64,000 nucleotides of DNA from JBCFBK01 sp038562555 (GTDB lineage: Bacteria; Bacteroidota; Bacteroidia; Bacteroidales; Prolixibacteraceae), in NCBI GenBank assembly GCA_038562555.1, contig JBCFBK010000003.1, positions 124,001 to 188,000 of the forward strand, read 5' to 3'. The notes beneath the pieces were generated by a model that saw only the letters and a program-made list of their open reading frames with translations, was not told the DNA's origin and made no database searches. Both the position numbers and the translations under genes were made by a program. This document shows positions 17,602 to 26,909 of this stretch, piece after piece; the first letter of the stretch is position 1; each line of letters opens with the position of its first letter.

Positions 17602-19548
17602 ATGGTAAGGACGATAAATTACATGGAAAAGGCGGTAGAGAAATTACCGGTGCAGGTAGTGGAAGATCAGCAGGAGGGTGCAAAAATGATCGCCGGTATT
17701 ATCGCGAATGTTATCAGGGAAAAGCAGCACAAGAAGGAGATGGCGGTTTTGGGACTGGCTACCGGTTCCACTCCGCTGAAAATTTACCGGGAACTGGTTC
17801 GTTTACATGTAGAAGAAGGATTAAGTTTTAAGAATGTCGTCACCTTCAACCTGGACGAGTATTACCCGATGGAGCCGGGCAATGACAAAAGCTATCACTA
17901 TTTTATGCAAAAACATCTGTTCAGTCAGATTGACATAGACCCGGCAAATGTTCATATCCCGGACGGCACTGTGAGTATGGAACAATTGAGTCTTTTTTGT
18001 GCTTCCTACGATGCAGCGATAGGCGCCTGCGGCGGGATCGATATTCAGTTGCTGGGAATTGGCCGTTCCGGGCATATCGGCTTTAACGAACCGGGTTCCG
18101 CAGTCAATTCAACAACCAGGATTGTGAAGTTGGATTCGATCACCATTGCTGATGCTGTTAAGGATTTCGGAAGTGAGGAAGCGGTTCCGCACCGGGCGGT
18201 CACGATGGGAATTGATAATATCCTGAAAGCCCGCAAGATCGTTTTGGCCGCCTGGGGTAAGGGAAAATCGGGTATTCTCAAAAAAATGATTGAGGGGCCG
18301 GTGACTTCTGATGTGCCCGCATCGTTTCTGCAGTTGCATCCTGACGTGTCGGTTTATCTGGATGAAGCGGCAGTGACGGAATTTACACGTACAAAAGCGC
18401 CCTGGCTGGCCGGTGTATGCGAATGGACGCCAAAAATGACCAAGCGGGCGGTCATCTGGCTAAGCCAGAAGCTGAATAAGCCCATTCTGAAACTAACCGA
18501 TGATGACTATAAGTTCGCGGGACTGCGGGACCTGCTGGCCCGTTACGGTGGTGCATACGATTTGAATATCCGGGTTTTCGGCCAGATCAGGGATACGATT
18601 ACCGGATGGCCGGGGGGAAAGCCAGGCTCGGCTGATAAAAATCGACCGGAACGTCCTGAACCCGCCGTGAAACGGTCGTTGATCTTCAGTCCGCACCCTG
18701 ATGACGACGTTATTTCCATGGGCGGCACGTTGCTCCGGCTGGCCGATCAGGGGCATGACGTGCACGTGGCTTACCAGACATCCGGGAATATAGCTGTTTT
18801 TGATGACGATGCCATTCGTTTTTCGCAGTTTGCGGTTGATTTGCTCAGGGACAGAAATATTCCCGGTGATGAATTGTACCAGTCGAACCAGGAGCTGATT
18901 GATTTTCTTAAGCGGAAAAAACCAGGGGAGGTCGATATCCCTTATGTTAAAACAGTCAAGGGACTCATCCGTGTGGGAGAAGCTTCCGCTGCCTGCCGGT
19001 TTTGCGGTATTAAGGATGAAAACGTTCATTTTCTGAACCTTCCTTTTTACGAAACGGGAGCGGTAGAGAAAGCACCGGCGTCGGACAAGGATGTCAGCCT
19101 TGTTGCCGATCTTTTGAGAAAAGTGAAGCCACACCAGATTTTTGCCGCCGGCGACCTTCAGGATCCGCACGGTACACACGAAGTTTGCCTTCAGATCATT
19201 TTCAGGGCGATCAGGCTGATCCGTGCTGCAGGCGATGAATGGCTGAATGATTGCTATTTGTGGCTGTACCGTGGTGCATGGCAGGAATGGGATGTGGAAG
19301 ATATTGAAATGGCCGTACCGATCAGTCCTTCGGAACTGCTCAGGAAGCGGAAAGCCATTTTCAAACACCAGTCACAAAAGGATTTTCCTGTTTTCCCTGG
19401 AGAGGATAAACGCGAGTTCTGGCAGCGCGCTGAGGAACGGAACCGTACCACAGCGAAAATATATGATCAGCTTGGCCTGACCGAATATGAGGCTATTGAG
19501 GCTTTTGTCCGCTACCCCTTCGATGATGAAGCTTCTTTTTTAAAGTAA
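17602..19548 (+). CDS. nagB: Glucosamine-6-phosphate deaminase fused to a PIG-L (LmbE-like) domain
   Basis: A cytoplasmic two-domain protein of 648 residues. Residues 1-270 are a NagB isomerase/deaminase: phosphate loop GLATGSTP (51-58), FNLDEYYPM with the general-base equivalent D85, and GIGRSGHIGFNEPGS with H158 and E163. The Asp that precedes this His by two in E. coli NagB (D141) is Ser156 here. Residues about 355-600 are a PIG-L deacetylase-like domain with HPDDD (365-369) and a DPHGTH zinc-ligand segment. NagB makes fructose 6-phosphate and ammonia from glucosamine 6-phosphate. Family knowledge: such fusions occur in other Bacteroidota. The PIG-L half may deacetylate an amino sugar; no nagA is in the window. 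The GH20 gene follows by 59 bases. Confidence 0.92.
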   Translation: MVRTINYMEKAVEKLPVQVVEDQQEGAKMIAGIIANVIREKQHKKEMAVLGLATGSTPLKIYRELVRLHVEEGLSFKNVVTFNLDEYYPMEPGNDKSYHYFMQKHLFSQIDIDPANVHIPDGTVSMEQLSLFCASYDAAIGACGGIDIQLLGIGRSGHIGFNEPGSAVNSTTRIVKLDSITIADAVKDFGSEEAVPHRAVTMGIDNILKARKIVLAAWGKGKSGILKKMIEGPVTSDVPASFLQLHPDVSVYLDEAAVTEFTRTKAPWLAGVCEWTPKMTKRAVIWLSQKLNKPILKLTDDDYKFAGLRDLLARYGGAYDLNIRVFGQIRDTITGWPGGKPGSADKNRPERPEPAVKRSLIFSPHPDDDVISMGGTLLRLADQGHDVHVAYQTSGNIAVFDDDAIRFSQFAVDLLRDRNIPGDELYQSNQELIDFLKRKKPGEVDIPYVKTVKGLIRVGEASAACRFCGIKDENVHFLNLPFYETGAVEKAPASDKDVSLVADLLRKVKPHQIFAAGDLQDPHGTHEVCLQIIFRAIRLIRAAGDEWLNDCYLWLYRGAWQEWDVEDIEMAVPISPSELLRKRKAIFKHQSQKDFPVFPGEDKREFWQRAEERNRTTAKIYDQLGLTEYEAIEAFVRYPFDDEASFLK

Positions 19549-19607
19549 TGTTGTAACTTTATGGTTTAAAGCATCCGATTACTTCTTTAACCCATAATTA
19601 GAAAAAC

Positions 19608-21920
19608 ATGAAGACGATCAATCTGCAGTTGCTGATATCGGGAATGGCGCTGCTGGCAGCTTTCACAGGCTGCAAATCATCGACTGAGGAACCCCGGGTG
19701 AGCGTTATTCCGAAGCCGGTGAACATCGAATACAGCGGCAAGGAACTGGAATTTGATGATGGTGTTAAAGTAGTGAGTTCCGATACTGCCCTGGATTTGG
19801 CGGCTAAACGGCTGTATGATCGGATGAAAGAACTTCCTCAGGCTGAATTTCTTACAGAAAGCAAAAAGGCATCGGTCACTGTCAGGTTAAAACTGGATGA
19901 GCGGATCGGACAGGCGGAAGGTTATCAGCTAAAAATCGGACGTGACGTTACAATCAGCGGAAAAGACCGTGCCGGTGTTCTGCATGGCATTGAAAGCCTG
20001 TTGCAGATCATTCACCAGGCCCCGGTAACGGAAGACGGATTTGAAATACCCCGGCTGACCATGACCGATTATCCCCGTTTCGGATACCGGGGAATGCATC
20101 TGGATGTGAGCCGTCATTTCTTTCCGCCTGAGTTTATAAAGAAGTACATCGACCTGATCGCCATGCATAAGATGAATACCTTCCACTGGCACCTGACCGA
20201 TGACCAGGGGTGGCGTATTGAAATCAAGAAATATCCAAAACTGACTGAAGTTGGTGCATGGCGGGTTGACCATGAAAATCTGCCCTGGGGGGAACGTCCG
20301 GACCGGGCGGAAGGAGACAGTGCTGCTTACGGCGGCTTTTACACACAGGATCAGATCCGTGAAATCGTGGCCTATGCCGCGGAGCGTGAAATAACGGTCA
20401 TTCCCGAAATTGAGATGCCGGGCCATTCGGCGGCTGCTATTGCTGCTTATCCGGAGTATTCCTGCAGCGGTGCGCAGACGACGGTCCCTTCGGGTGGCCA
20501 CACCGGCACGAATATCCTTTGCGCCGGAAAGGACGAAACCTTTACATTCCTGGAGGACGTACTTACCGAAGTGATGGCGTTGTTCCCTTCAAAATACATT
20601 CATATCGGCGGCGACGAAGCCTGGAAAAAGGAATGGGAAAACTGTCCGCTCTGCCAAAAGCGGATTCAGGATAAAGGCCTTAAGGATGAACATGAATTGC
20701 AAAGTTATTTCATTCGCCGCATTGACAAATTTCTAACATCAAAAGACAGGATACTGATTGGCTGGGATGAAATTCTCGAAGGCGGCCTGGCCGAAAATGC
20801 CACGGTCATGTCATGGCGCGGTGAGGCTGGAGGGATCAAAGCGGCTCAGATGGGGCACGATGTCATCATGACGCCGGTTGACTATTGCTATTTTGATTAT
20901 TACCAGAGCGAGGAAAAAGAGATGGAGCCGCCGGCTTTCAACGGATATATCAGCCTTGACAAAGTATACGCTTATGAACCCGTTCCTGAAGAATTGACAG
21001 CAGAAGAATCGAAACACATTCTGGGAGCCCAGGGTAATGTATGGACGGAATACATGGCTGCGGAAGCGGTTGTTGAATACCGGGTTTTGCCCAGGATGAC
21101 GGCGCTGAGCGAGGTTTTGTGGTCGCCAAAGGAGGGCCGCGACAGGAATGACTTTATGAAGCGCCTGGAGCCGTTTCTGAACCAGCTCACAACCCGTAAC
21201 TATAATTTCTTTATTCCGGCGCCGCAGGGAGCGTTTAAAGAAATGATCTTTCTCGACAGTACCCATGTCAGGCTGGAAAGCCCCTGGCCATTTGCAACGA
21301 TCCGTTATACCCTCGACAGAACTGAACCTGTGGTGCAATCACACGCCTATGAAAAGCCTTTTCCGGTGGGAGACCAGACTGTTCTGAAAACCGCGCTGTT
21401 CCTGGAAAATGGTCAGCATGGGCCGGTAAAGACAGTCCATTACCGGAAGGTCCTGCCGATCCCCCCTTACGAAACGGATCCTGGAGAGCTAAAACCCGGG
21501 CTGAGTTATAAGTACTATGAAGTATCGGTCAGCTCCGTTGGGGCGATTAAGAAGTTTACGCCAAAACGAACAGGGGTCACGAACCGGATCGGACTGCCCG
21601 AAGGGCATCGCCGGGAGGTCTTTGCTGCGGAGTTTATCGGTTACCTGAAGGTGCCTGAAACAGCCGTTTATTCTTTTCGTTTAACTTCCGACGACGGCAG
21701 CCAGTTTCAACTGGGGGAAAGCCTGGTTGTCGATCATGACGGGCCTCACGGATCTTCGGCGGCACACGGGCAAATAGGTCTTCAAAAGGGTTATTACCCG
21801 ATCTATATCGGCTATTTTGATGGCGGCGGCGGGAATTCCCTGAAACTGGAAGTTAAGCGGGGCAATGACGGGTGGCAGGAGATCCCTGCCGGATATTTTT
21901 TCCATAAGCTAAAGCGTTGA
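19608..21920 (+). CDS. GH20 beta-N-acetylhexosaminidase with C-terminal PA14 domain
   Basis: A lipoprotein of 770 residues (lipobox FTGC, Cys22). The GH20b N-terminal domain covers about 30-155. The TIM-barrel starts at YRGMHLDVSRHFF and includes FHWHLTDDQGWRIEIK and the catalytic pair D336-E337 in HIGGDEAWKKEW; the Asp positions and the Glu acid/base use the sugar's acetamido group in this family. A chitobiase/FN3-like stretch follows. The last 135 residues form a PA14 domain (FIGYLKVPETAVYSFRLTSDDGS to FDGGGGNSLKLEV), probably carbohydrate-binding. It releases terminal GlcNAc or GalNAc from glycans in the periplasm or at the surface. It sits downstream of nagB-PIG-L, forming a short amino-sugar unit. 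Confidence 0.95.
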   Translation: MKTINLQLLISGMALLAAFTGCKSSTEEPRVSVIPKPVNIEYSGKELEFDDGVKVVSSDTALDLAAKRLYDRMKELPQAEFLTESKKASVTVRLKLDERIGQAEGYQLKIGRDVTISGKDRAGVLHGIESLLQIIHQAPVTEDGFEIPRLTMTDYPRFGYRGMHLDVSRHFFPPEFIKKYIDLIAMHKMNTFHWHLTDDQGWRIEIKKYPKLTEVGAWRVDHENLPWGERPDRAEGDSAAYGGFYTQDQIREIVAYAAEREITVIPEIEMPGHSAAAIAAYPEYSCSGAQTTVPSGGHTGTNILCAGKDETFTFLEDVLTEVMALFPSKYIHIGGDEAWKKEWENCPLCQKRIQDKGLKDEHELQSYFIRRIDKFLTSKDRILIGWDEILEGGLAENATVMSWRGEAGGIKAAQMGHDVIMTPVDYCYFDYYQSEEKEMEPPAFNGYISLDKVYAYEPVPEELTAEESKHILGAQGNVWTEYMAAEAVVEYRVLPRMTALSEVLWSPKEGRDRNDFMKRLEPFLNQLTTRNYNFFIPAPQGAFKEMIFLDSTHVRLESPWPFATIRYTLDRTEPVVQSHAYEKPFPVGDQTVLKTALFLENGQHGPVKTVHYRKVLPIPPYETDPGELKPGLSYKYYEVSVSSVGAIKKFTPKRTGVTNRIGLPEGHRREVFAAEFIGYLKVPETAVYSFRLTSDDGSQFQLGESLVVDHDGPHGSSAAHGQIGLQKGYYPIYIGYFDGGGGNSLKLEVKRGNDGWQEIPAGYFFHKLKR

Positions 21921-22060
21921 GTTCTTCAGTATTCTTGTTTGCTGCCCGAAAGTTGAAGTAGAATCTTAATTTTGAGATTTTTTTTGCAAAAAAATTAGTA
22001 GCTTGGCTTGTTAAAAAATCTGAAGCGGTGAGAAGATATTTGAAACAAAAAATTATTACG

Positions 22061-22180
22061 ATGAAGCGAGCCATTAAAGCCATAGCTTTCACCCAGATGA
22101 ATGATTATTTTGGCGAGTTCCATAAGTTGGTGCTCAATCTGGAAGAGATGAAGTTTAGTACGAGAATTATACACAGTTAA
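22061..22180 (+). CDS. Possible small ORF (39 residues)
   Basis: An ATG-initiated frame, MKRAIKAIAFTQMNDYF followed by GEFHKLVLNLEEMKF, ends 12 bases before the next gene. The frame is open back to 21962 without another ATG. Composition is protein-like (amphipathic helix) but no family is recognised. It could equally be leader sequence of the downstream gene. Confidence 0.2.
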   Translation: MKRAIKAIAFTQMNDYFGEFHKLVLNLEEMKFSTRIIHS

Positions 22181-22192
22181 TTTGAAAAACAT

Positions 22193-23002
22193 ATGAAAAG
22201 ATATGTGATTTTCGTCGTGTTTTTTGCTCTTGTTGAGCTGTCGTTTGCGCAAAAGCCTTTTAAATATGTGATTATCCCGACACAGTTTCCCGAACTGGGC
22301 AAGGGGTTCAATCCGTACGGAGTCAGTTCATCGCTTCAAAAAATACTCAATGAAAAAGGCTTCAGGTCAGTTTTCGAGGCAGACGAGCGACCCGCCGATT
22401 ATTGTGACGCGGTGTCGGTGGTACTCGACAAGACCTCGTCTATGTTTACAAATAAGTTGATGGTTCAGTTGAAGGATTGTCAGAATAATGTGGTTTGGAG
22501 CAGGGAAGGAGTCGGCAGGTCAAAAGATTTTTCAGAGGGTTATGCGGAGGCGCTGGCCGACGCTCTTGATAATCTGAGGGAAATGCCCGAAAACAGGTTA
22601 TTGGCCAATGTCGGTGTTGCTCCTGCAGTGGTTCCCGTACCTGAGCAGCCTGCCCAGATTCCCGCAGCGGTATCTGCACCGGAAGTTATCGGTACCGAAG
22701 AGAATGATGAAGTTTACAAGCCACAGAATTTGTTTTTCAATGAAACCTATTTTGTTGACCTGATCAGTGAAGGAGAAAACCGGAAACAACTGGTCATCAT
22801 TAACGGGAAATTGCTGGGGTATGAGAAGCTGCAAAAAATCGCGGTGCTCACACCTTCTGATCTTCCGGGAATGTATACAACCGAGTGGACGACTCCCCGG
22901 GGAGAAACCTTGCGTGGTGTGGCCAGGCTTACTGACAACAAGTTAAGTATCACCCTTTCTTCTGAAGGAAATCCGGTCGTTATCACTTTAATGAAGCAAT
23001 AA
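22193..23002 (+). CDS. Secreted protein of unknown function
   Basis: Not recognised. A 269-residue exported protein with a clear signal peptide (VIFVVFFALVELSFAQ, about 1-19). The N-terminal half (KYVIIPTQFPELGKGFNPYG, then SSLQKILNEKGF) alternates strands and helices. A Pro/Ala-rich linker (VAPAVVPVPEQPAQIPAAV, about 142-163) leads to a C-terminal beta-rich region (ENRKQLVIINGKLLGYEK; NPVVITLMKQ) that could be a small sandwich. It ends 139 bases before a degenerate phosphatase homologue on the same strand, which might share its transcript. No enzyme motif is visible. Confidence 0.75.
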   Translation: MKRYVIFVVFFALVELSFAQKPFKYVIIPTQFPELGKGFNPYGVSSSLQKILNEKGFRSVFEADERPADYCDAVSVVLDKTSSMFTNKLMVQLKDCQNNVVWSREGVGRSKDFSEGYAEALADALDNLREMPENRLLANVGVAPAVVPVPEQPAQIPAAVSAPEVIGTEENDEVYKPQNLFFNETYFVDLISEGENRKQLVIINGKLLGYEKLQKIAVLTPSDLPGMYTTEWTTPRGETLRGVARLTDNKLSITLSSEGNPVVITLMKQ

Positions 23003-23141
23003 ACGTATCCGATTTTTTTAGGAATCGTTGATTCTTAGCTTTCTGTAATTGCGGGTAAAAATCGCCGTGTCTGCACTGTTGGGGTGGCATGTTCGTTTTC
23101 TTTTTTATACATTTGAAGCGCACAAAAAAGAAAACAGCAAT

Positions 23142-24785
23142 ATGCGGCCACTGAATACAATTATGCTTTTTTTTATGCTTGCCCTGGTCGGCTTTACGGT
23201 TAAGGCACAGGATAAGGAGACTAAAAGTCAGGAGGTTCCACGCCTGCTAGTAGTTATAAACGTGGAACAAATGCGTGCCGATTATCTTCGGCGGTATGAA
23301 AGTAAATTTCAGAAAGATGGTTTTCTCAGGCTGGCAGGGCAAGGAGCTGTATGCACCAATGCGGCGATGAATCTGCATGTGCTGAAAAGCCTGACGGGTG
23401 TTCCTACGTTGTTTACAGGAGTTTATCCCGACCGGCATGGCATTATCAACGGTACCTGGTATGACCGTTTAAAAGATAAGGAAGTAAATGCGCTCAATGA
23501 CAGCTACTACATTACAGTGGGCAGCGATTCAAAGGAGGGGCAGCGTTCTGCAGCCCGGTTATTGAGTCCCTCGATAGGCGATGGTTTGAAGATAAAGAGC
23601 CGCGGTGAAGCTAAAGTTTTTTCGGTGGCCCTGAATGATTACAGTGCGGTATTTTCGGCCGGACATGCCGCCGATGGAGCCTACTGGCTCGATAACCAAA
23701 CCGGCAACATGATCTCAAGCTCTTGTTTTGTGCGTCAGTTCCCGGGCTGGGCATTGACTTTTAACAACAAAAAGCTGGCAGCTTATTACGGAAGGCAGGA
23801 ATGGAATACCCTGCTTCTTCCATCAAGTTATGAGGAAAGCTGGAAGGACGACAACCTGATGGAAAAGGGTTATTTCGGTAAATGGCGGACTTTTCCCTAT
23901 CGTATGGCGCAACTGATTACGGAGACCGGAAATTTTAAAATACTCAAAACAACCCCGTTTGGCAATGCGATCGTGAACGAATTCACTCAGACGCTGATCC
24001 AGGCCGAACAACTGGGAAAAGACGAGATCCCCGATCTGCTCACAGTCAGCTTTTCGTCGATGGATTATGAAAACAGTTCTTTTGGTCCGCTTTCAGTTGA
24101 AATGGAAGATCTTTACCTGAGACTAGATCGCGAAATTTCACTCTTGCTGAATTACATTGATAAGGAAGTGGGACTGGGTAGGACGCTGGTCATTCTGACT
24201 TCGGCGTGCTCATCATCCTATCCGGTCGACTATTTAAAGCAGGAGTTTAATATGCCCGTAGGTTATGTCACTCCCGAAAGTATGATTGCCTTGCTCAAAT
24301 CCTATCTGAATATCACTTACGGACAGGGAAACTGGATCCAGTATACGGGCGATCAGCAAATTTACCTCGACCGGGCCCTGATTGAGAAGAAAGGAATAAA
24401 ACTTGAAGATATTCAGGCAAAGACGGCGACCTTCATCAATCAGTTTGAAGGCATAAAACTATCACTGCCGGCATCGGACTTTGAAAAAGGAGATTATGTG
24501 AAGAGTCAGCTGACCACCGTTTCCCGGTCATTTAACCTGAAGCGCTCGGGCGATGTGCTGTATACCCTTGAAGATGGCTGGCAACCGCAGTATAAGTTCC
24601 GGGCGTCAAGCTATACCGATCATTCGCAGATACCCATGATCTGGATGGGAAGCGCCGTTAAAGCCATGAGAAACCGCACCCAGGTGGATGCGATTGATAT
24701 GGTCCCTACCATTTATGAAATACTTCAGATCGATCCGCTGTATCCGTGCGAGGGAAGAATTCTGGAAGAAATATTGAAGGAGTAG
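23142..24785 (+). CDS. PafA-like alkaline phosphatase homologue, probably catalytically inactive
   Basis: An exported protein of about 547 residues with the alkaline-phosphatase superfamily fold, like PafA. The in-frame start at 23049 would put 31 residues before the signal peptide, so the ATG at 23142 (NTIMLFFMLALVGFTVKAQ) is used. By recalled alignment to PafA: the first metal Asp is Glu42 (INVEQMRADYL); the Thr nucleophile is kept (T85 in SLTG); the Lys and Arg of the IKDRG loop are Asn165 and Tyr167; the D-x3-H ligands are D308 and S312; the TADHG pair is A355-C356; the last His is kept (H494). Five to six active-site residues are therefore lost while the fold is well preserved. A binding, structural or regulatory role is more likely than phosphate hydrolysis. 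Confidence 0.85.
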   Translation: MRPLNTIMLFFMLALVGFTVKAQDKETKSQEVPRLLVVINVEQMRADYLRRYESKFQKDGFLRLAGQGAVCTNAAMNLHVLKSLTGVPTLFTGVYPDRHGIINGTWYDRLKDKEVNALNDSYYITVGSDSKEGQRSAARLLSPSIGDGLKIKSRGEAKVFSVALNDYSAVFSAGHAADGAYWLDNQTGNMISSSCFVRQFPGWALTFNNKKLAAYYGRQEWNTLLLPSSYEESWKDDNLMEKGYFGKWRTFPYRMAQLITETGNFKILKTTPFGNAIVNEFTQTLIQAEQLGKDEIPDLLTVSFSSMDYENSSFGPLSVEMEDLYLRLDREISLLLNYIDKEVGLGRTLVILTSACSSSYPVDYLKQEFNMPVGYVTPESMIALLKSYLNITYGQGNWIQYTGDQQIYLDRALIEKKGIKLEDIQAKTATFINQFEGIKLSLPASDFEKGDYVKSQLTTVSRSFNLKRSGDVLYTLEDGWQPQYKFRASSYTDHSQIPMIWMGSAVKAMRNRTQVDAIDMVPTIYEILQIDPLYPCEGRILEEILKE

Positions 24786-24841
24786 TAAGTCGTAAGTAGG
24801 TTGCGGTTGGTCTTACGACTTACGACTAGCTACTTACGACT
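24783..24841. repeat. Inverted/direct repeat of the taagtcg family
   Basis: The left arm taagtcgtaag (24786-24796) pairs with cttacgactta (24812-24822), followed by further copies (cgactagctacttacgact). It overlaps the 3' end of the phosphatase-like gene and fills the spacer to the convergent gene, where the stem could act as a bidirectional terminator. Confidence 0.75.
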
Positions 24842-24851
24842 ATTTTACAAT

Positions 24852-26075
24852 TTACCCTTCCATAAACGCTGCGATCCGGTTAAAGATCATCCTGAAATTT
24901 TTGTTGATGCTTTCCTGGTCTTTCTCTTTGGCGGGGAAGGGCGTTACGTGATTATAAGGATATGGAAAGTCATAAATTTCCACGGGAACGGGAATATTTC
25001 TTGCCGCTCCCTGAAGCGTATTGATAATCTCGTAGGGGGGTATGACCGTGTCCTGTTTCAGGGTAATTGCCAGTAGGTTTTTGCTCACCTCATTGAATAA
25101 TTCCTCACGAAATTCCCGGTTTACTTTATAGTCAAGCATGGAATAGAAGATATGTCCTTCCGGATGAGGCCCGTCGATATAATGTTTCAGGCGAGGATCG
25201 TTCGAGAGGTGTTTCTCAATGTGCTCGATCATATAAGAATAAAGCGCGACGTTCGCTTCACTGTCGAGTATGTATTTTGAGCAAGGCGAAAGCCGGTTAA
25301 AAACCGCACCCCCGCAGAAAAGACAGAGCCTTGAATCCGTGAAGTAACCGTTATAATTGGTCAGTTTGAGAATTTCTCCGAGCAGGCATCCGATAGAATA
25401 GGCCGCAAAGTGGAACTTCGCGGCAGGTGATATGAACTCATTCTCGCCGGCCTTGCATTCTTCCAGGAAACCTATGATATCGTAATAAGTCTGTAATCCT
25501 GACCAGATGAAGCGTTGCGGACGTGAGTGCAGCCTCATGCTGATAGCCACATTGCTAAGTGATGACTTCATTACATTGGGGAACATTTTTTTGCGTTTTT
25601 CGCACAAGAGGTACATTTTCTTTTTATCACTCCAGATTGACAAGGTCCTGTTCATGTGAAAGGCAATCGGGAAAAGGATCACGGCGCATTGTAACCGTTC
25701 AGCGAGGAAATGCGCCCAGGGGAGGTATTTATCCCAATTTTTTTCGTTGAAGCCATTTAAAATAAAGACAGCGCGGTCTGCCCTGGTTTTTGACGCCGGC
25801 ATAAAGATGCGGTAGTTGAAGTGCTTGTTTTCGAGGATCTCGTTGTCCGGGATATGGATCATATCGTCGATGTGCCCGATCTCGTTGATAACCGTTTCTC
25901 CGGGTTTGAACTTTTCCTTATGCAGGCTGCAGGCATAGTTGTCGGCGCCGGGAAGCAGATGGTGTGACCTGGAGTGGAATTTCCGCTGGTAAATCGCAAG
26001 ATCATCAAAGCGAACAAGGGGAGAATCGTTTTTCAGAAGTTCCCTGAGCTGAAGATAGGAATCCAGATAATTCAT
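24852..26075 (-). CDS. Alpha/beta-hydrolase-like protein (DUF6051 type)
   Basis: A cytoplasmic protein of 407 residues without a signal peptide. The central segment looks like an alpha/beta hydrolase: strand and loop AVFILNGFNEKNWDKYLPWA (the oxyanion-like region), AERLQCAVILFPIAFHMNR, and AAYSIGCLLGEI, in which the Ser lies in a relaxed nucleophile elbow. RLCLFCGGAVFNRLSPCSKY and the late TLKQDTVIPPYEIINTLQG (probable acid-residue region) and YNHVTPFP (probable His) complete the pattern. It resembles the Bacteroidota family DUF6051, with no known substrate. It is convergent with the phosphatase-like gene and 84 bases downstream of pgl on the same strand. Confidence 0.75.
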   Translation of the reverse strand: MNYLDSYLQLRELLKNDSPLVRFDDLAIYQRKFHSRSHHLLPGADNYACSLHKEKFKPGETVINEIGHIDDMIHIPDNEILENKHFNYRIFMPASKTRADRAVFILNGFNEKNWDKYLPWAHFLAERLQCAVILFPIAFHMNRTLSIWSDKKKMYLLCEKRKKMFPNVMKSSLSNVAISMRLHSRPQRFIWSGLQTYYDIIGFLEECKAGENEFISPAAKFHFAAYSIGCLLGEILKLTNYNGYFTDSRLCLFCGGAVFNRLSPCSKYILDSEANVALYSYMIEHIEKHLSNDPRLKHYIDGPHPEGHIFYSMLDYKVNREFREELFNEVSKNLLAITLKQDTVIPPYEIINTLQGAARNIPVPVEIYDFPYPYNHVTPFPAKEKDQESINKNFRMIFNRIAAFMEG

Positions 26076-26159
26076 ATTTCATCGTCATAAAATCCAAAGT
26101 TAAGGAGTTAATGAGCAAGAGGAAGCATCAAATGGTGCATTGTTTCGGGAAATTTTGGA

Positions 26160-26882
26160 CTAAATGCCGGAAGCTGCATCCCGGTCAATGTAGAATACCA
26201 GCTTTCCTGTCAACGGGCGAATGTGGTAAACGGGGAGGGTTACGGCCATTTCATCTCCGTTGACAATCTGTTTGATCCGTTCGGCCTTTGCCTTCCCGGT
26301 TACGAGGAAAAAGACACGTTCCGCATTATTCATTACTCTCCCCGTCAGGCTTACCCGTATTTGGCCCGATTGCGGATGTATGGCTGTTTCACAGATCCTG
26401 TCCGTCTCAAGCAAGTCCATCTGATCAGGAAAGATGGAGGCGGTGTGTCCGTCGTTGCCCATGCCGAGCATGATCAGATCGAAAGCAGGTAGTCCACGGC
26501 GCTGGTTCACCTGGGTCAAAATCTCTCTGATATAAAGTTCGCAGGCTTTTCCCGGTTCCAGTTCCCCCTGGATCCGGTGAACCTGCCTGTCGTCGACAGG
26601 AACCTTCATCAGCAGGTGTTCGTGCGTCATTTTATAGTTGCTTTCGTTATCGGCAGGCGGTACGCAACGCTCATCGCCCCACCAGAAATGAATTTTTCCC
26701 CAGGGCATTTTCGACTGGTATTCCCTGGCCAGCAGGTCGAACAGCAACTTCGGCGTCGATCCTCCTGAAAGCGCCAGATGAAAAACTCCCGGCGAATTAC
26801 TCACGAGCGCAAACAGTTCCTCTGCAAACGCCTCTGCGACCTGATCGGGATTGTCAAACAGTTTGATTTCGGGGGATAACAT
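26160..26882 (-). CDS. pgl: 6-phosphogluconolactonase
   Basis: A cytoplasmic enzyme of 240 residues that hydrolyses 6-phosphogluconolactone to 6-phosphogluconate in the oxidative pentose phosphate pathway. Family hallmarks are HLALSGGSTPKLLFDLLA (phosphate-binding), IHFWWGDERCVPPADNESNY, and FDLIMLGMGNDGHTASIFP with the GNDGH active-site loop shared with NagB-like proteins. The length is normal for the DevB/SOL family. It follows zwf by 130 bases, and a palindromic repeat sits in the gap. Confidence 0.95.
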   Translation of the reverse strand: MLSPEIKLFDNPDQVAEAFAEELFALVSNSPGVFHLALSGGSTPKLLFDLLAREYQSKMPWGKIHFWWGDERCVPPADNESNYKMTHEHLLMKVPVDDRQVHRIQGELEPGKACELYIREILTQVNQRRGLPAFDLIMLGMGNDGHTASIFPDQMDLLETDRICETAIHPQSGQIRVSLTGRVMNNAERVFFLVTGKAKAERIKQIVNGDEMAVTLPVYHIRPLTGKLVFYIDRDAASGI

Positions 26883-26909
26883 GGTGAAAATTATTATAGC
26901 CGCAAGTAA

